A DNA stretch of 64,000 nt from Phascolomyces articulosus (taxonomy: Eukaryota > Mucoromycota > Mucoromycetes > Mucorales > Lichtheimiaceae): contig JAIXMP010000010.1 of assembly GCA_025677815.1 (NCBI GenBank), forward strand, positions 1,426,001 through 1,490,000. Direction: 5' to 3'. Position 1 is the first letter of the stretch; the number at the start of each line of letters is the position of its first letter. Positions 33,611-46,096 of this stretch are shown here, piece after piece. The position numbers and the translations under genes were made by a program. The notes beneath the pieces are model-generated. The model did no database searches, was not told the DNA's origin, and saw nothing but the letters and a program-made list of their open reading frames with translations.

Positions 33611-36177
33611 CTACTTGACACGTTTAATATATCTACTGAATCCGGCAGCAATTAATGACATAAGGCCACCAAATGCCAATACAGTTGCAACATTGGAAGA
33701 ACCAGCCTCGTCCTTCCCATCTGAAGCAGTTGCTGCAAATATAAACGATGAACAAGCTGCGGTCACAAATTGAGGCATGACGATATAGATGTTATGAACA
33801 CCCAACATCATACCCGCATCAAATTCTTCCTTTTGATCGACCTCTTCCAATTGGCGAGGAGATTCTGAAGAGGATGAAGAAGGCGTATTGACTGTTTGTT
33901 GTTGCAATAATAATTTTTGCCGACGTTCATCTTCAAAACTGACATATTCTCCAACTAAGGAAAATGGAATCCATAAAACAATAGCCCAAGGAACACCCAT
34001 GATAGTCAAAATGACGGTAGCAGCAGCCACGGATCGGGTAAACCAGGTGGCAAGTAATGCAGCGGCGGATATTAAAAGAGAAGTGGTGTAAATGGTATCG
34101 AGACGGAAGAGTCGTACTTTTTCATATTTGGCTGCAATGGCTGGGATAACGACACCTGCAATGACGGAGCATACTGAATAACATAATAAAGCAAAGGAAC
34201 CAGCTCGGGTGCCTTCCGCCCAGTTACGGTCATCATCAGATGGGTGTGTAGAAAAGTAAATGTCAGATACCCATTGTGTACTATGATATAAAAGGAAAGT
34301 GCCATATGTCATTCAATTTCATGTCACCATCTTTTTGGTTTTTTTTTTTTGTCTTTTTGCTTATCATCACCCCCTGCACCATCTTTCATACGTCTCCCCC
34401 CTTTCTTCGATCTCATCCTAATCCACCCTATACAGCCCACTGAACCTTATATTTTATATATGTCTATGTACTATTTACCTGTAGAATAAGAAAGGGAACC
34501 ATCCCATCCAAGCGAAGAATTGAGTATTACAAAGAGATTGAACTTCTTTGGGAAGTGTAGTAAAAGCACGCCAGATATAAGCAAGGGTATGATACCATGG
34601 CCTGAATGAAAAAACACATATATGAATGAGTTAAACATGTTATAAAAAATTATGTATGAGATATATCTAAAATAACAATAGCAATAACAATAACAATAAA
34701 CTTACATGTCTTGATCATCTTCTCGTTCCAAAGGTTTCTCATGAACTGCCAAACAAGTGATGCCCAGTGTGATAATAAAGACAACAATAGCAACAATACA
34801 AAAACCTTTCATTTGTGAATCACCCAACCAAGGAGCAATTTTTACCAAGTCGATGAATCCAACAAAGTAACCAATAACTTGAGCCGCATTGCTCATACGA
34901 GCACTCCAAGCATTTGCCAATTCTTGTTGCCATAAAGGTGGAATATCCAAAATCAATGCACGGCAAATCGCTTGAACACCATTTAAGGTAAAATCCATAA
35001 AATAGAATGACACCACAGCAACAATAATAGCATTCGTATGACCCTATATTTAATAAACAAGACGTCAGTTCCAGTCATTCATGATTTCCATATTTCTCCA
35101 TTTTCCGTGCATTTTTCCTCATTGGTATTATGTTGTATAAGGTTTTGTGCAATATATATAACAATCGTTCAAGGGGGGAGCGGCGGATTGTTTAACAAGA
35201 TCATATGACTTTGTGCCCTCATCTTTCTCTTTATCCAAACCCCCTTCTTTTTTTTATGTTTTTGGGGAATCTCTTCCATCCTACTAAAGAATACAAACTA
35301 ATAATAATAAAGAAAATATGAAATAATGAAAAGGAATAAAGAACTTACAGCAACGGCTGGGTCCCCATGCATGATACGAGAAGCAAATTCACCAATTTCT
35401 TTTGCATAAGCAACTCCCAACATTGAAAAACATGTCAATATCCCAGCAACAACAATGAAAGGTCGACGTTTTCCAAACCGGGATGTAGATTTGTCACTCA
35501 ATGCACCAATCAACTGATTTTAAAAGAATAATAGATGGATGATTCGCATAAGCAAGTCCTTTTTTTTTTCTCTTTTTCTTTCTTTCTTTTTTTTTCACGG
35601 GACAATTTCCTTCCCTTGTTTAAAATAGATATAAAAAAAGTACTCACGGGTTGGACAAGTAGACCAGAGAGAGGTCCAGCTAACCAAACAAGGGCTGTAA
35701 GTTCTTTAGATATGTCAAGTGATAACAAATATGGCGTGCCATAACTATATAAATATTTATATAAAAAACAATCATAGCGCAAAGAAATAAAGTTAGAAAA
35801 TAATTTATAAACAATCGAAAAAAAAATAACTCACGATAATTCAACCGTCCCTAGAAATAAAATAGATATCCACAGTTTAAAAACGAGATTCAACTTTGGT
35901 TTGATAATAATAATAAGAATAATTACTTATCTATATAAAATGACTTACAAGTAAATTGAACGCCTGCCATACAAATGGTGAGACCCAAAATTTGAAGTAA
36001 ACCGAGACCTGGATCAGTTGTTTCGAGTTGATTAGGTTTGACATAGGGTAATGATTGTCCTGTACTATTATATGTTGAAGGATCAAAAGAAGAGCGACGT
36101 CGTCTGTATTTTGGTCGACTCACAGGTGGTTTATGTTGTTGCTGTAATAGTGGAGTCTTTTGGTCTGCGTCTGTCAT
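33611..36177 (-). CDS. sucrose/alpha-glucoside:H+ symporter-like (GPH/SLC45)
   Basis: Seven exons (36177-35949, 35851-35836, 35744-35648, 35513-35349, 35043-34706, 34601-34479, 34280-33611) give 545 residues. After an ~60-residue polar N-terminus come the family features: QFTWTVELSYGTPYLLSLDI in helix 1, ELTALVWLAGPLSGLLVQP, then IGALSDKSTSRFGKRRPFI (the cytosolic loop between helices 2 and 3), QAICRALILDIPP, and a second half starting WMGWFPFLFYSTQWVSDIYF. These match plant and fungal SUT/SLC45 carriers (TC 2.A.2), which co-transport sucrose, maltose or glucose with protons. The substrate is not determined. A Gln/Ser-rich loop of ~35 residues is inserted in the C-terminal half. Exon 2 is a 16-nt micro-exon coding part of WTVELS; without it the conserved motif and the frame are lost. 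Confidence 0.92.
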
Positions 36178-36747
36178 TTATATTATACAGAAATAAGGAG
36201 GAATATAAAAAAAAGACGTAAGAGAGAAAGAGAGAGAAAGAAGAAGTGTAAAGAGGAGAAGAAGAAGAGAGAAAGGAGAAGAATGGAAAAAAAAAAGAAA
36301 ATAGGAATGTTTCCTCTTTTTATACCATTTATGCAAAATAGAAACAACTAAAAATGCGGGGTTATCTAAACCAAGTCAACTGTTAATATATAATATGCAA
36401 AAACGTCCCCATCTCTCCTCTTTCTATATAACTCTACTACTAAATAGTAATCAACGTATACAGCAAAAACGATGATCTTTTCATCATCTTCTTCCCTCTT
36501 GAGTGTTACCTAGAAAGGAGGAGTAGGAAAAAAAAAAGGATTTTTTATTAAATGCAGCTCATTTTCTTTTTTAGAAAATAAAATTATAGATGATGGCTGG
36601 TGGTTGGATGCATTTTTATTATGATTACAATTACTATTGATATTACATATATTATTACGGTTATTATTATTAACTATTATTATAAATGATGAATGATAAA
36701 GATAAGATAATGATGAGATTAAAATTAATACATATGTGTGGCTATTA
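36178..36747. other. intergenic
   Basis: Promoter of the sucrose-type transporter (purine-rich on the plus strand, i.e. a pyrimidine-rich leader on the minus strand) and 3' region of the methyltransferase gene. No other gene. Confidence 0.5.
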
Positions 36748-38343
36748 TTATTGTTGTTGCTGAATTGTGTGTTGGTCAGGAGTGAGTGGTTTTTGTGTTA
36801 TGATGATATGAAAATTACTATAACTATGGTATTGCTCTAATTCTTTCAAGGCCAATTCCAGTTGGCTTTGAAATTGCTGTGGTTCTTCGACCGGTTTATC
36901 ATGGTCCCGATTGTACTCGTTGACAGCGGCATGACTGTTGGCTAGGACATGCACCAGATCCTCTCGCATAAGAACGCCCAATCTTCCTCCCCAGTTACCA
37001 ATAGGAAGTGACCAATATTTCTCAAGTCGGTTCACTGCATTTTTCGGTATCAATGACGAGATTTCTCTTGCTATCCTTGGCTTTAATCCGCGGCTTCGAG
37101 CTGTCTCTACCACTATATATTCATATATATATATATATATTCTTTTTTAGTGCGATGCTTGTATTTACGAGGGGAATTGTTTGTTATCCATATATATATT
37201 AACCCCAAGAAAATCTTACCTTGTAAATTTAATAATTCCGTTACTGGACCTGGTGAATAAATCATCATATCCATTTCCAAAATATCCAAATAACCACCCG
37301 GTTTTAATAAATTCCAACAATCATGGATCACTCGTTGCCAATGTTTTACGGTGAATGCCAGGCACATGAATCGAATATGAACACAATCAAAGGAACCCTC
37401 GGTAAATTTTCGATGCGTTAAGCCGTCTAATACATTGTATTTGATCAGCTCACAATTGCTCGGAATTGAACTCGGGTCCGGGAACATGTTGACACTGTCA
37501 ACACCGATCACATGTAAATGTGGATGCTCTTGTGCCAAGTCTACACAAAAACTACCAGGTCCACATCCAACATCCAATACTCGTCCTTCTTTAAGTTCAT
37601 CATATTTTATTGGTGATGAAAACTCCCTAATGTTTTCCATTCCCCCCCCCAAAAAAAAAAAGTTAGTTTTATTATATTATAGACTTTTTTTATCTTTCTC
37701 TTTCTCTCTCTTTCTCACATGCACTTTATACAATAACGTACCCTTCAAAAGCAAGTTTAATTAAATCATTTTTTAATTGTATTCTGTCCGCTTCTTCTTC
37801 ACCCGTAGATAATAAATATTGGGGTTCTTCTTTTGGCATAATATTAAAAGCATCAGGTATAGTGGGTACAGGTGGGGTTACATCACGAGGGGGTGATTTA
37901 GAACTGAATTGGCGTAAATCAGAAGCAGTGGGTAATCGTTTTAAACCATGCCGTTTCGCTTTGTTGATAATGGATATGATTCTACTTGAAGAATGGTGAC
38001 CATGGGTTGAAGAAGCTGAAGAAGAAGCATGGCCATGATTATGATTACTACTACTCAGAGTAGTACTTGTTACATCGAGTGATCTCGATCGACTATGTCT
38101 TTGTGGATAAGAATATTGTCGTCGTCCATGGGGATGGTGGTGACTGTCATGGTGATATTGGGAATGAAAGGAATGGTTGTCACGGGAATGTTCTCGTCGT
38201 CTTCCTCCGTCTTCTTGGTCAGATATTGGTGGCGATCGTTGACCAGTAAATAAATTAACTAGAGCAGAATTTTGAAACCATGATCTACGTCTTTGTTGTC
38301 TTGTTGTACTACTTGTTGAACTATCAGTATTTGAGCGTCGCAT
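36748..38343 (-). CDS. SAM-dependent class I methyltransferase
   Basis: Three exons (38343-37742, 37626-37220, 37112-36748) give 457 residues. The first ~160 residues are disordered, rich in Ser, Arg and His. The catalytic domain starts near residue 185 (RIQLKNDLIKLAFEG), with motif I at 217-225 (VLDVGCGPG), an acidic residue after the second strand (VIGVDSVNMF), FDCVHIRFM for motif IV and LLKPGGYLDILEMD for motif VI. This is the layout of small-molecule or LaeA/UMTA-like methyltransferases of fungi; the substrate is unknown. The C-terminal part (LIPKNAVNRLEKYWSLPIGN) is typical of fungal methyltransferases in this group. The acceptor of exon 2 (ATTAG then GGAG) is the least certain junction because another ATG-containing frame lies just upstream. 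Confidence 0.85.
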
Positions 38344-39337
38344 AGCTTTATGTTATTGTTATTATTGTTGGCATAACAAAAAAAATAAAGAAGAGTGAGA
38401 AATATAAATATAGAAAAAAAAATAAAAAAAATTAATAAAAAAAAAAGGTTGGGATTATATTGAAACACATAACCTTGCATGACAAACGATTGTTTGACCA
38501 TTTTTAGTTTCTATTTTTTCACATGTAATATAAAATATATAGAACCATTTCGTAATTTGCGACACATTTTTCTTGATCATATATATTCTCTCTCTCTCTC
38601 TTTGGTTCTTTATCCAAAAAAAGTAATGCATTGGTGATCGTTTCTCCCTCCCCCATTTATTGTTTCCTGATAATTGACAGATTGCATATTAAACGTGGTT
38701 TTTGGGAGTAAAAAAAGAAAACGATCAACTTGGCACTTGTTAACTTTCACATGGTTTGTAAATTATTACTTATTAACTTAACTATCTGTCTCTCTGTCTC
38801 TCCCCTATCAATACTAATGAAAATGAAAGAGAGAGAGCTCCGATTATAATATTATCATTATAAGAGTGGGAAATCTTATATAAGTCATCTTTATCCATAT
38901 ACCCGTGTGAAATTAGAAACAAGTGCCTGGATTAGAATGATCAATTATGGTATATAACAATTATATTTATACATGAAATAAATTTCAAAAAAGAAAATCT
39001 TCCCATAGAGTTAAGCCTTTCTTTTTTTTTTGATCTGCAAATATAAATTTCCCAAAAAAAAAATACCCCATCCGATTCATCCATCCATCCGTATGGTATG
39101 AAAAATAAAATGAAAAAAATAAATGATATAACAAAAAGAAAACAAAAATGTAAGCCTTTTTTTAAAAAAAAAATCACAAGAGAAAATGGGAGCGAGAGTG
39201 TGTAAGTGTAATTTTGAGTGTAAAAAATGTGAGTGAATGTGTGTGAAGTGCACGTAAATGGAAAAGAAAAGAAAAACACAAGATTCATGATAGGTAATAT
39301 GATTAAAAAAAAGAATATATATATTTATATATTATAT
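38344..39337. other. intergenic
   Basis: Promoter of the methyltransferase gene and 3' region of eIF3e, both on the minus strand. AT-rich with several homopolymer runs; no gene recognised. Confidence 0.5.
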
Positions 39338-41345
39338 TTAAGCAGTGGTTTCTTTGGTTGCAGCTTGAGTTTCACGTCTCTTGATAGCAGATGAAAGAAC
39401 TTGGGAACGGAAGGAAAGACCCTTTGTGCGTTCAATAACCTGTTGATATACTGAAGTAACAGGTGTGTTCATAATGACAGTGTTCTAAACCCCCCCCCCC
39501 CAATCATTAGTCAAAAGCCAAAAAAAAAATAGCATTGATCTTCCCCATCTAAATACCCATATTTCTTTCCCATGATACTAAATGAATGTGCATATAAATT
39601 ACCTCTTCAAAATCGATCTTGGCATCCACACGAGTATCCCGAATCAAATTAACAATCCATTTTTCACCTTCTTCCTGATTCAAGTTCAAAGTTTGAGTCA
39701 TGTCCTTAATGTTAATCTTTTGATGAATGCGGCAATAAGTTTCAGAGATAAATTGTCGTGCACTTTCCATGAAATCTTCTTGAATATCGTTCAAAAAGAA
39801 ATCGTTGGCAAGGACCTTTTCACATTCCTTCAATTTCTTTTGTGCATCATCGAAATCGAAACGAACAAAGAGCGCTTCCACAAATTCAGTCACAGGATCT
39901 CGGTATTCATAAGCTTCTTGTTCAATGATCTTGACCAATTCCTTCATTTGTGCCTTTCTACGTTTGCTGGTGACAACAGCGGCGGCAAGGTAACGTAATA
40001 CCCATGGGCAGGAAGTTTGGATGGTGTTGATGTATTGAGGAGCAAAGAACATGTCAATGATACTGTCACGGCCCTTGGGGTGGTTGAAAATGATGAATAA
40101 AGACCAGTGGATCAACCAAGTACGTTGTTGGAGTTGTTGAAGAGGAGCAATACCACCCTAATTATTATAATATAGTAATTCATCCCCAACAGGTTAGATC
40201 AAGAGAATTCTTTTGACATAATCCAGCATGAGTTTTATTTGTATCGCTTGATCCATCCCTTCGAAATAGTAATAAAAATAAACTTACCTTGTGATCAATA
40301 GTTTCTTTCAATTTTTGCAATTCTTCCAATGCAACATCCCAGTTACCAGTCAAGATTTCGGCAGCCATCTTCCCCCAAGTAGCAGACAAGCATCGTTCTT
40401 CATTGGTAGACTATAGCAATTTGATAGAGATATCCATTAGTTTCCATTATATATATATATATATATTTCTAATCCATGTCATCATCCACCTCCTTTCTTA
40501 TTCTTTCTCTTAATAATATATTCCTCTTACCAAAACGCGGAAATGGTACAACATATCGGCAGCACCACCATAACTACCACAATCGAATTCAAATTGACCA
40601 AAGTCGTATAAAATATCAATGGTTTCTTCAGTGAACTAATTATATAAACGAATTATTTCAAATGGGTCATGTCAGTTTTAGACCGCTCCCTGTCACAAAA
40701 TATATATTATATATAAATCAAAAATTCCTCGTTTTGATCACTTTACGTTATAGTTATCCTTGAGAGTCTGAAGGTTTTGGACCTTATCCTGACGTAAAAC
40801 CGAGATCACTTCAGGCTTTTCAAGGACTTGCATGACCTTTTGAACTTCGGCTTGCAATTGTTCCATCTTTGCCAATACTTGTTGTCTCTTATCAGCAATT
40901 TCTGTCAATGGAGAATGAAATAAGCGTTATTAAGTCATGAAAAAATAAGCCTTTTTTGGGGGGCGTCGATATAATATTTTTTCTTTGCAGATGTCGTGTT
41001 TTTTTTCTCTCTGATTTATTACCCTTTGGCGTTTGGTCGGTATTGTTGATCTTTTTATGTAAATCAAGAATGAAATCGGCCATGTTGGAATTACGGAATA
41101 AAGCATATTTGGCTTGAAGAAGATCGTCTACTGCATATAACTGACAACGTAATGAATAAGTATAAATATAATACAGTATATAACCCCTCTCTCACTCCTT
41201 CCCAATGTCAAAAAAAATCTCGAAAAAAAATAAAATCGATTAGATAATTTACCTCTTTGACTTCTAAAAACTCTAAAAGAGGGAACACGAGATGACGATC
41301 CAAGAAAGGGATCATGTTCTTTGTCAAATCATATTCTGCAGCCAT
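39338..41345 (-). CDS. INT6: translation initiation factor eIF3 subunit e
   Basis: Seven exons (41345-41253, 41140-41023, 40901-40747, 40635-40531, 40410-40288, 40157-39603, 39484-39338) give 431 residues; the family is ~435-450. The N-terminus [20 protein letters not shown], the segment [34 protein letters not shown] and [20 protein letters not shown] are all highly characteristic of eIF3e. The C-terminal half is a PCI domain (about residues 220-395) ending with a winged helix ([20 protein letters not shown]). It is a subunit of the eIF3 complex that recruits mRNA to the 40S subunit. All introns are in phase 0 except the second (phase 1). Confidence 0.95.
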
Positions 41346-41626
41346 AGTGTCGTTATTGTTTGCAAAAAAAAAAGAAAGGGTGGTGCTTCTTCTAGTTTGC
41401 AGTGGTAGAGGTAGGAAGAAAAAAAAATGTTGAGTCGGGTGGCAAAAAACATCTCCAAATCGGGTCAGCAGTCACCCTTCTACATTGATGGCTACTTCAC
41501 TGCTGCGTCAATGCGTTTTTCTTTTATTGAGTCGTCTGATACATGTTCATTTTTTTTTTAGTTCCAATCATTTTTTCCACTTACTCGTCATCTTCTTAAA
41601 TTTATCTGAATATCGCATTATCAAAG

Positions 41627-42493
41627 ATGAATGAGTCAACCAGTGATACTATTCATCCAAGATCTGGTTCTCATAATAATGGTGATGATGATTGCGTTGC
41701 TCTCAGCTTCAGTGCTTGCGGTTCAAGCAATGATGAGCGCCAACAAAATACAATTTCAGGTCAAACTCGAATCGAAGACCAACAATACCAAAATTCTGTA
41801 CACTGTGATCCCACAACACCTGACTTTCTAGATGATAATAACAGTACTACCATCAACAACGACTATCTACTCGACGACACGTATCATCAACACGATGATG
41901 AGGACAAGAAGAGTATGACGAGTACACTTTACGATGATGGTTACAATGAACATTATCGTGATTATCGGATCGATGACGATGATGGTGATTATTGCTATTA
42001 CGATGATTATCAAGAAGAAGGCTATTATGACGAATATGGAGACTATCATTATTATGATAATTGTGAGGACAATTATGGCGAGTATGAGGAGTATTTTGAT
42101 GAGTACGGTTATGAAGAAGACCAATGCTACGGAGATTATGAAGAATATGATGATGACGTAGAAGAAGAAGGGTACTATGGCCAGTATGAGGAATACTACG
42201 AGGATGACGACGAAGAAGAAGTATGCTATGACGAGTATGGAGAATATTATGACGATGAAGAAGGAGAGTATTATAACAATGAAGATTATTATTATTATTT
42301 TGAGGAAGAAGAAGAAAAAGAAAACGATGACGACGCAATGGTTGGCCATGCTGTGCAAAATTTAATCAACATCAATATTACTGACACTACTTATTATACG
42401 ATGCATGATCAAACAGCTGTGGATTCGCTTGCAAGTACTGTCAACGAAATCAATATCAACGGTGGTAATAATAGCGATGATGATAATTCATAA
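41627..42493 (+). CDS. Asp/Glu/Tyr-rich acidic orphan protein
   Basis: A single frame of 288 residues with a plausible ATG (AAAGATGAATGAG) and a stop followed by pyrimidine-rich 3' sequence. Residues 1-85 are polar. Residues ~85-245 consist almost only of Asp, Glu, Tyr and Gly, with a loose repeat around the cores YDEYG, EYEEY and DYEEY, plus four or five isolated cysteines. The C-terminal ~45 residues return to normal composition (INGGNNSDDDNS end). There is no signal peptide and no basic segment. The net charge is extremely negative. I recognise no family. Overlapping long frames on the opposite strand are composition shadows (GAA/GAT/TAT codons). It could be a real, intrinsically disordered protein (for example a metal, histone or RNA-competing acidic protein) but function is unknown. 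Confidence 0.65.
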   Translation: MNESTSDTIHPRSGSHNNGDDDCVALSFSACGSSNDERQQNTISGQTRIEDQQYQNSVHCDPTTPDFLDDNNSTTINNDYLLDDTYHQHDDEDKKSMTSTLYDDGYNEHYRDYRIDDDDGDYCYYDDYQEEGYYDEYGDYHYYDNCEDNYGEYEEYFDEYGYEEDQCYGDYEEYDDDVEEEGYYGQYEEYYEDDDEEEVCYDEYGEYYDDEEGEYYNNEDYYYYFEEEEEKENDDDAMVGHAVQNLININITDTTYYTMHDQTAVDSLASTVNEININGGNNSDDDNS

Positions 42494-43382
42494 AAAATGA
42501 TATATCCCTCTCCCCTCCCTTTTCATTTGCCCATACTTCATTAGCTTGTAATAACGTCCTCCATCAAAATTTTATATACTACATTTCATTTCATGGTTTC
42601 TCCTTTCCATCTTTTCTTCATTTATTGATTTATTTCATCATTATGTATATTATTATATATAATGTACTTTGAATAAATGATAAAGCATACCAAAAATAAG
42701 TAAATCAGGATATGTAGTTTAACATAAAAATGGAGCTGGACTGTTCAAGTTAACTGACCATCTCCAATAATGATATTCCAATACGTAGTAAAATAGAGAG
42801 GTTATTGTAGACAAAAACAAATTGCCTGTTTAAATACTGTGAGGAAAAAGTGTTAGTGAAATCCATAGATATTAAATTATACAAGATGATTTTCTGTTCT
42901 TGTTCTCAGAATTGGAAAGTGAAAACTTGAGAACGGTCATATTTTCGTTGTTTGGTTTACTGTTATTCATACTTTTTTTTGAGCAAAGAATCAGCTCTTC
43001 AGCACCAAGAAAAGATAAATGATTTCAATGAACTTCTACAGCCAATATCCTCTTTGTACCTGTGGAAAAGAAATGATTAGGGTTTATTAGCATAAAAATA
43101 AACTTTAAGAGCGCGTCTGGTAGACAAAATTTTTAACTGAACACGCTCTAATTATTGTTATGGAAGTACAGCGAGTACTGGGCATGTAATGAAGGATGCA
43201 TTTGCGAGATATTTGGATATTCAATGACCCCAATGTTATTACTTACACATTACTTTATGATACTACTACTCGCCTCTCATGCCATTTATACCTGCACTGT
43301 ACCAGTCATTATTTTTAAACAAAATGATAATAATCGATTATATATACCTAGTATCCATTAAAACTTATCCTTTACTTCAATG

Positions 43383-43503
43383 TTTTGCATGATTTTTTAT
43401 TTTTTTCATTGTGTAGCACTATTTTTAAGTACATTTTGTATTGGAATTCGAATTTACCTCACAATGACTGAGAAAATAATATGAAAGGTGTGTACATCAT
43501 CTA
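43383..43503. repeat. diverged dispersed repeat, copy A
   Basis: Shares with copy B (45512-45620) the ordered blocks TTTGCATGATTTTTT, TTGTGTAGCxCTA, TTTTA, GAATxCGAATTT, ACCxCACAATG and CATCATCTA, with small insertions between. The order and spacing are conserved, so it is probably an old duplicated element rather than chance. Confidence 0.5.
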
Positions 43504-44090
43504 ATGCTTAAAGTAATATGCGAAATACACGGTTTGAAATGGATGTAATAACATATTTGATAACCAACTACATACAATTATTTATTGTAAATGATATATA
43601 AAGGAACGAAAAAAAAAATCAAGATCGTGGCAGACACAATCTTTACCAATGCTTCTCCCAGCTGGATTTTGGATACATCGTAGCAAAAAATAACCGTTCC
43701 ATATCATTGATGGATTACGGCATGATTACGTATGTATTTACAGAGTTTAAAATAATGTAACTCAATATGAATTTTATGCATATAGTTTTACAAGGGAAAG
43801 ATATTCAGATAATGGAACACTGTTACATTGTCAATTTTTATCGCTCCGGTATACTCTTGCAAGTATTTTTTTAACGAGAGAGGTAGAAGTGGACTTTGTA
43901 TTTCTCGAACACCAAATTTAATACCGCCTGCTTTGATTTGCATTACTTTTACGATAGTAATGTATATTATTTTTCTTTTTTAAATACAAAGTAAATGAAG
44001 AGACTCTAATTAACCTCATGGCAAGCAACTAGATTCATTTCCACTTGTGTAAATCTTGCAACCATCCATAGGCCACTGAAAAAAAACACA

Positions 44091-44315
44091 ATGTTTATTG
44101 CAAATAGTTATTGGTGTGACGTATATGACAACTATTTACACAGTCGAACAAGTGAAACTTGAAGTATTGATTTGGATAGAATTTCAGAAGATCATATTAA
44201 CGCAATCAGAGGATTACAGAAATGTATCCAAAATGAAGCATTGGATAGAACCAATGCTGCCGAAACAGAGTTGCGACTCTACGATGGTATTAGTGACAAT
44301 GATATGATTGATTGA
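44091..44315 (+). pseudogene. coding relic with one internal stop
   Basis: From the ATG at 44091 a frame runs to a TGA at 44313 with a single internal TGA at 44160. The translation reads as normal protein on both sides: YWCDVYDNYLHSRTSET before the stop, then SIDLDRISEDHINAIRGLQK and a following ALDRTNAAETELRLYDGISD. The second half looks like an amphipathic helix pair. I cannot name the family. It could instead be an exon of a longer unrecognised gene. Confidence 0.4.
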
Positions 44316-44585
44316 TTTATGAAAAATCAAGATACCCTTCTTTATTTTACACATGTAAAACTGATAAAAATAATAATTTGTATTCCTGTACCCATTATAA
44401 TATAAATTCATGGTTTCTTTTTTGTATACATCGTCATTACCTTTCTGTATAAATCGAGAATTGTTTATTAAGCATATATTTATTAGAAACAGAGGATAAT
44501 ACAGAATTTCAGTCGAATTCAGCAGTGTATCATAGTTTCTGTACTCACATTTAAATGAGTTTAAATGGGAGGGTTACTAATATTA

Positions 44586-44615
44586 CATTTATATACATAT
44601 AAATGTATATAAATG
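44586..44615. repeat. 30-nt near-perfect palindrome
   Basis: Inverted repeat with 28 of 30 positions self-complementary, centred on 44600 (arms CATTTATATACAT). It could form a hairpin; the AT-only composition of most of it lowers its significance. Confidence 0.6.
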
Positions 44616-45511
44616 CAAATACAGAGATTATGATGGCCAATCAATATAAATCTGTATAATAAGATTTAAGATCATTTGTACTGATCACTATCAAATTTTT
44701 ATTTTTAAAAAAGTATCCCATGTATACATGCTCCTTCTTGTAGTCCTGGGAGAACCAAAAAGTATAATAGAGGATGAATGAATCTTCCATACCTTCAACT
44801 AATATTGATTCTGCAATTACTACTCTTATTCACTAAAGAAAAAAAGGAAAAGAAAAGAAATAACATCGGTTGAAGAACAGCATTCATAGAGCGCTGCTAT
44901 TGAACAACTTCTTTTTTTTTTATGGGTTAACATATTATGTTGCTCTTATTGATCCAATTGTTATTTACTTAATGTTATGTATGGTGAGGGAGGAGCACTT
45001 TGTTTACTGATTATTTTGTTCATAGAAAAATAAAATACTTTTTTTTGATTATATACGTATGATATATATTATAGCTAAAAGTAAATAATCTCTTTTCTAT
45101 ATATTCCTATGCAACCCAACTAAAGATTGAATGATTATAAAAATATAGATGTTGTTATTGATAGTATTACATATTTACTATACCATAGTCATATACCAGT
45201 TTATTAGCAAAGACAAATAGTTTGCTTTTTTTTTTTTACTACTTGGTGTGTATAAAGAGATTTCGCACAAAAACCCATCAAAATATTTTTGTGCTCAAAG
45301 AAGTATATATGTCTTTATTTTATGTTGGTGGTGCTTTTTTATATATAACTTTTAAAAATGACAAAACAAGTTCACCAGTAGCATCCAGTGATAAATGGAG
45401 AGCTATAATGATTGTGCGAACATCATCCCTTTAAACAAACAGCCCCTTAAGAACTTACCCATCAGTATACGAGCCACTTGTATATATATTGCACCAGCTA
45501 AAAAAAAATCG

Positions 45512-45620
45512 CTTTGCATGATTTTTTTTTGTGTAGCGCTACTTTTACATATTGAAGAGGAATCCGAATTTTACCCCACAATGTTGTAAATGAAAATCAT
45601 GGAAAGAATGTCATCATCTA
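45512..45620. repeat. diverged dispersed repeat, copy B
   Basis: Second copy of the repeat at 43383-43503, same strand, about 2.1 kb away; see copy A for the shared blocks. Confidence 0.5.
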
Positions 45621-46065
45621 TTATTATATTGGATAATAATAATAAATATATAATAAATGATATCTTATTAACTAAAGCAACAAAAAACTAACAAGTTTGT
45701 GGTTGAGCATAAGCAAGTTTTATCATTTATTGCCACTCGTCATTTCTTTTTTGTGTAATATATAAAAATTATATATCCAGATTACCAGTTTTTCGACATT
45801 AAACACAAGGGAACCATTATGGATTAGTGCTTAGAGCTACCAATAATACGTTGTCACTGTGTGTGTTATGTGTAAAAACCAGTATTTTCTCGACAGTATA
45901 TCAAACTAATAAAAAGACTTATTTTAAAAGCCTGAATACTATACACTAATCAATTATTATTATAATAATAATAATACCCCAAAAATAACACTGGTCTCCT
46001 TATTATACTCATCTAATAAGTTGAGGGATTTCCTGAATCTTATTATCATAAAATATTCTCCTCGT

Positions 46066-46068
<3 letters not shown>

Positions 46069-46093
<25 letters not shown>
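46069..46093. repeat. poly-A run followed by short tandem repeat
   Basis: About 25 consecutive A, followed directly by two copies of CCTTAAATAAAAA. An A run of this size can be the tail of a retroposed transcript, but no transposed body is recognised to its left. Confidence 0.7.

Positions 46094-46096
<3 letters not shown>

Noticed and set aside
39582..39998. Plus-strand frame opposite the eIF3e PCI domain
   Set aside because: Antisense shadow of a conserved exon.
41853..42358. Two long minus-strand frames opposite the acidic protein
   Set aside because: They consist of His/Asn/Arg or Ile/Val runs, which is what complementing GAA, GAT and TAT codons gives; they have no start context and no splice signals.
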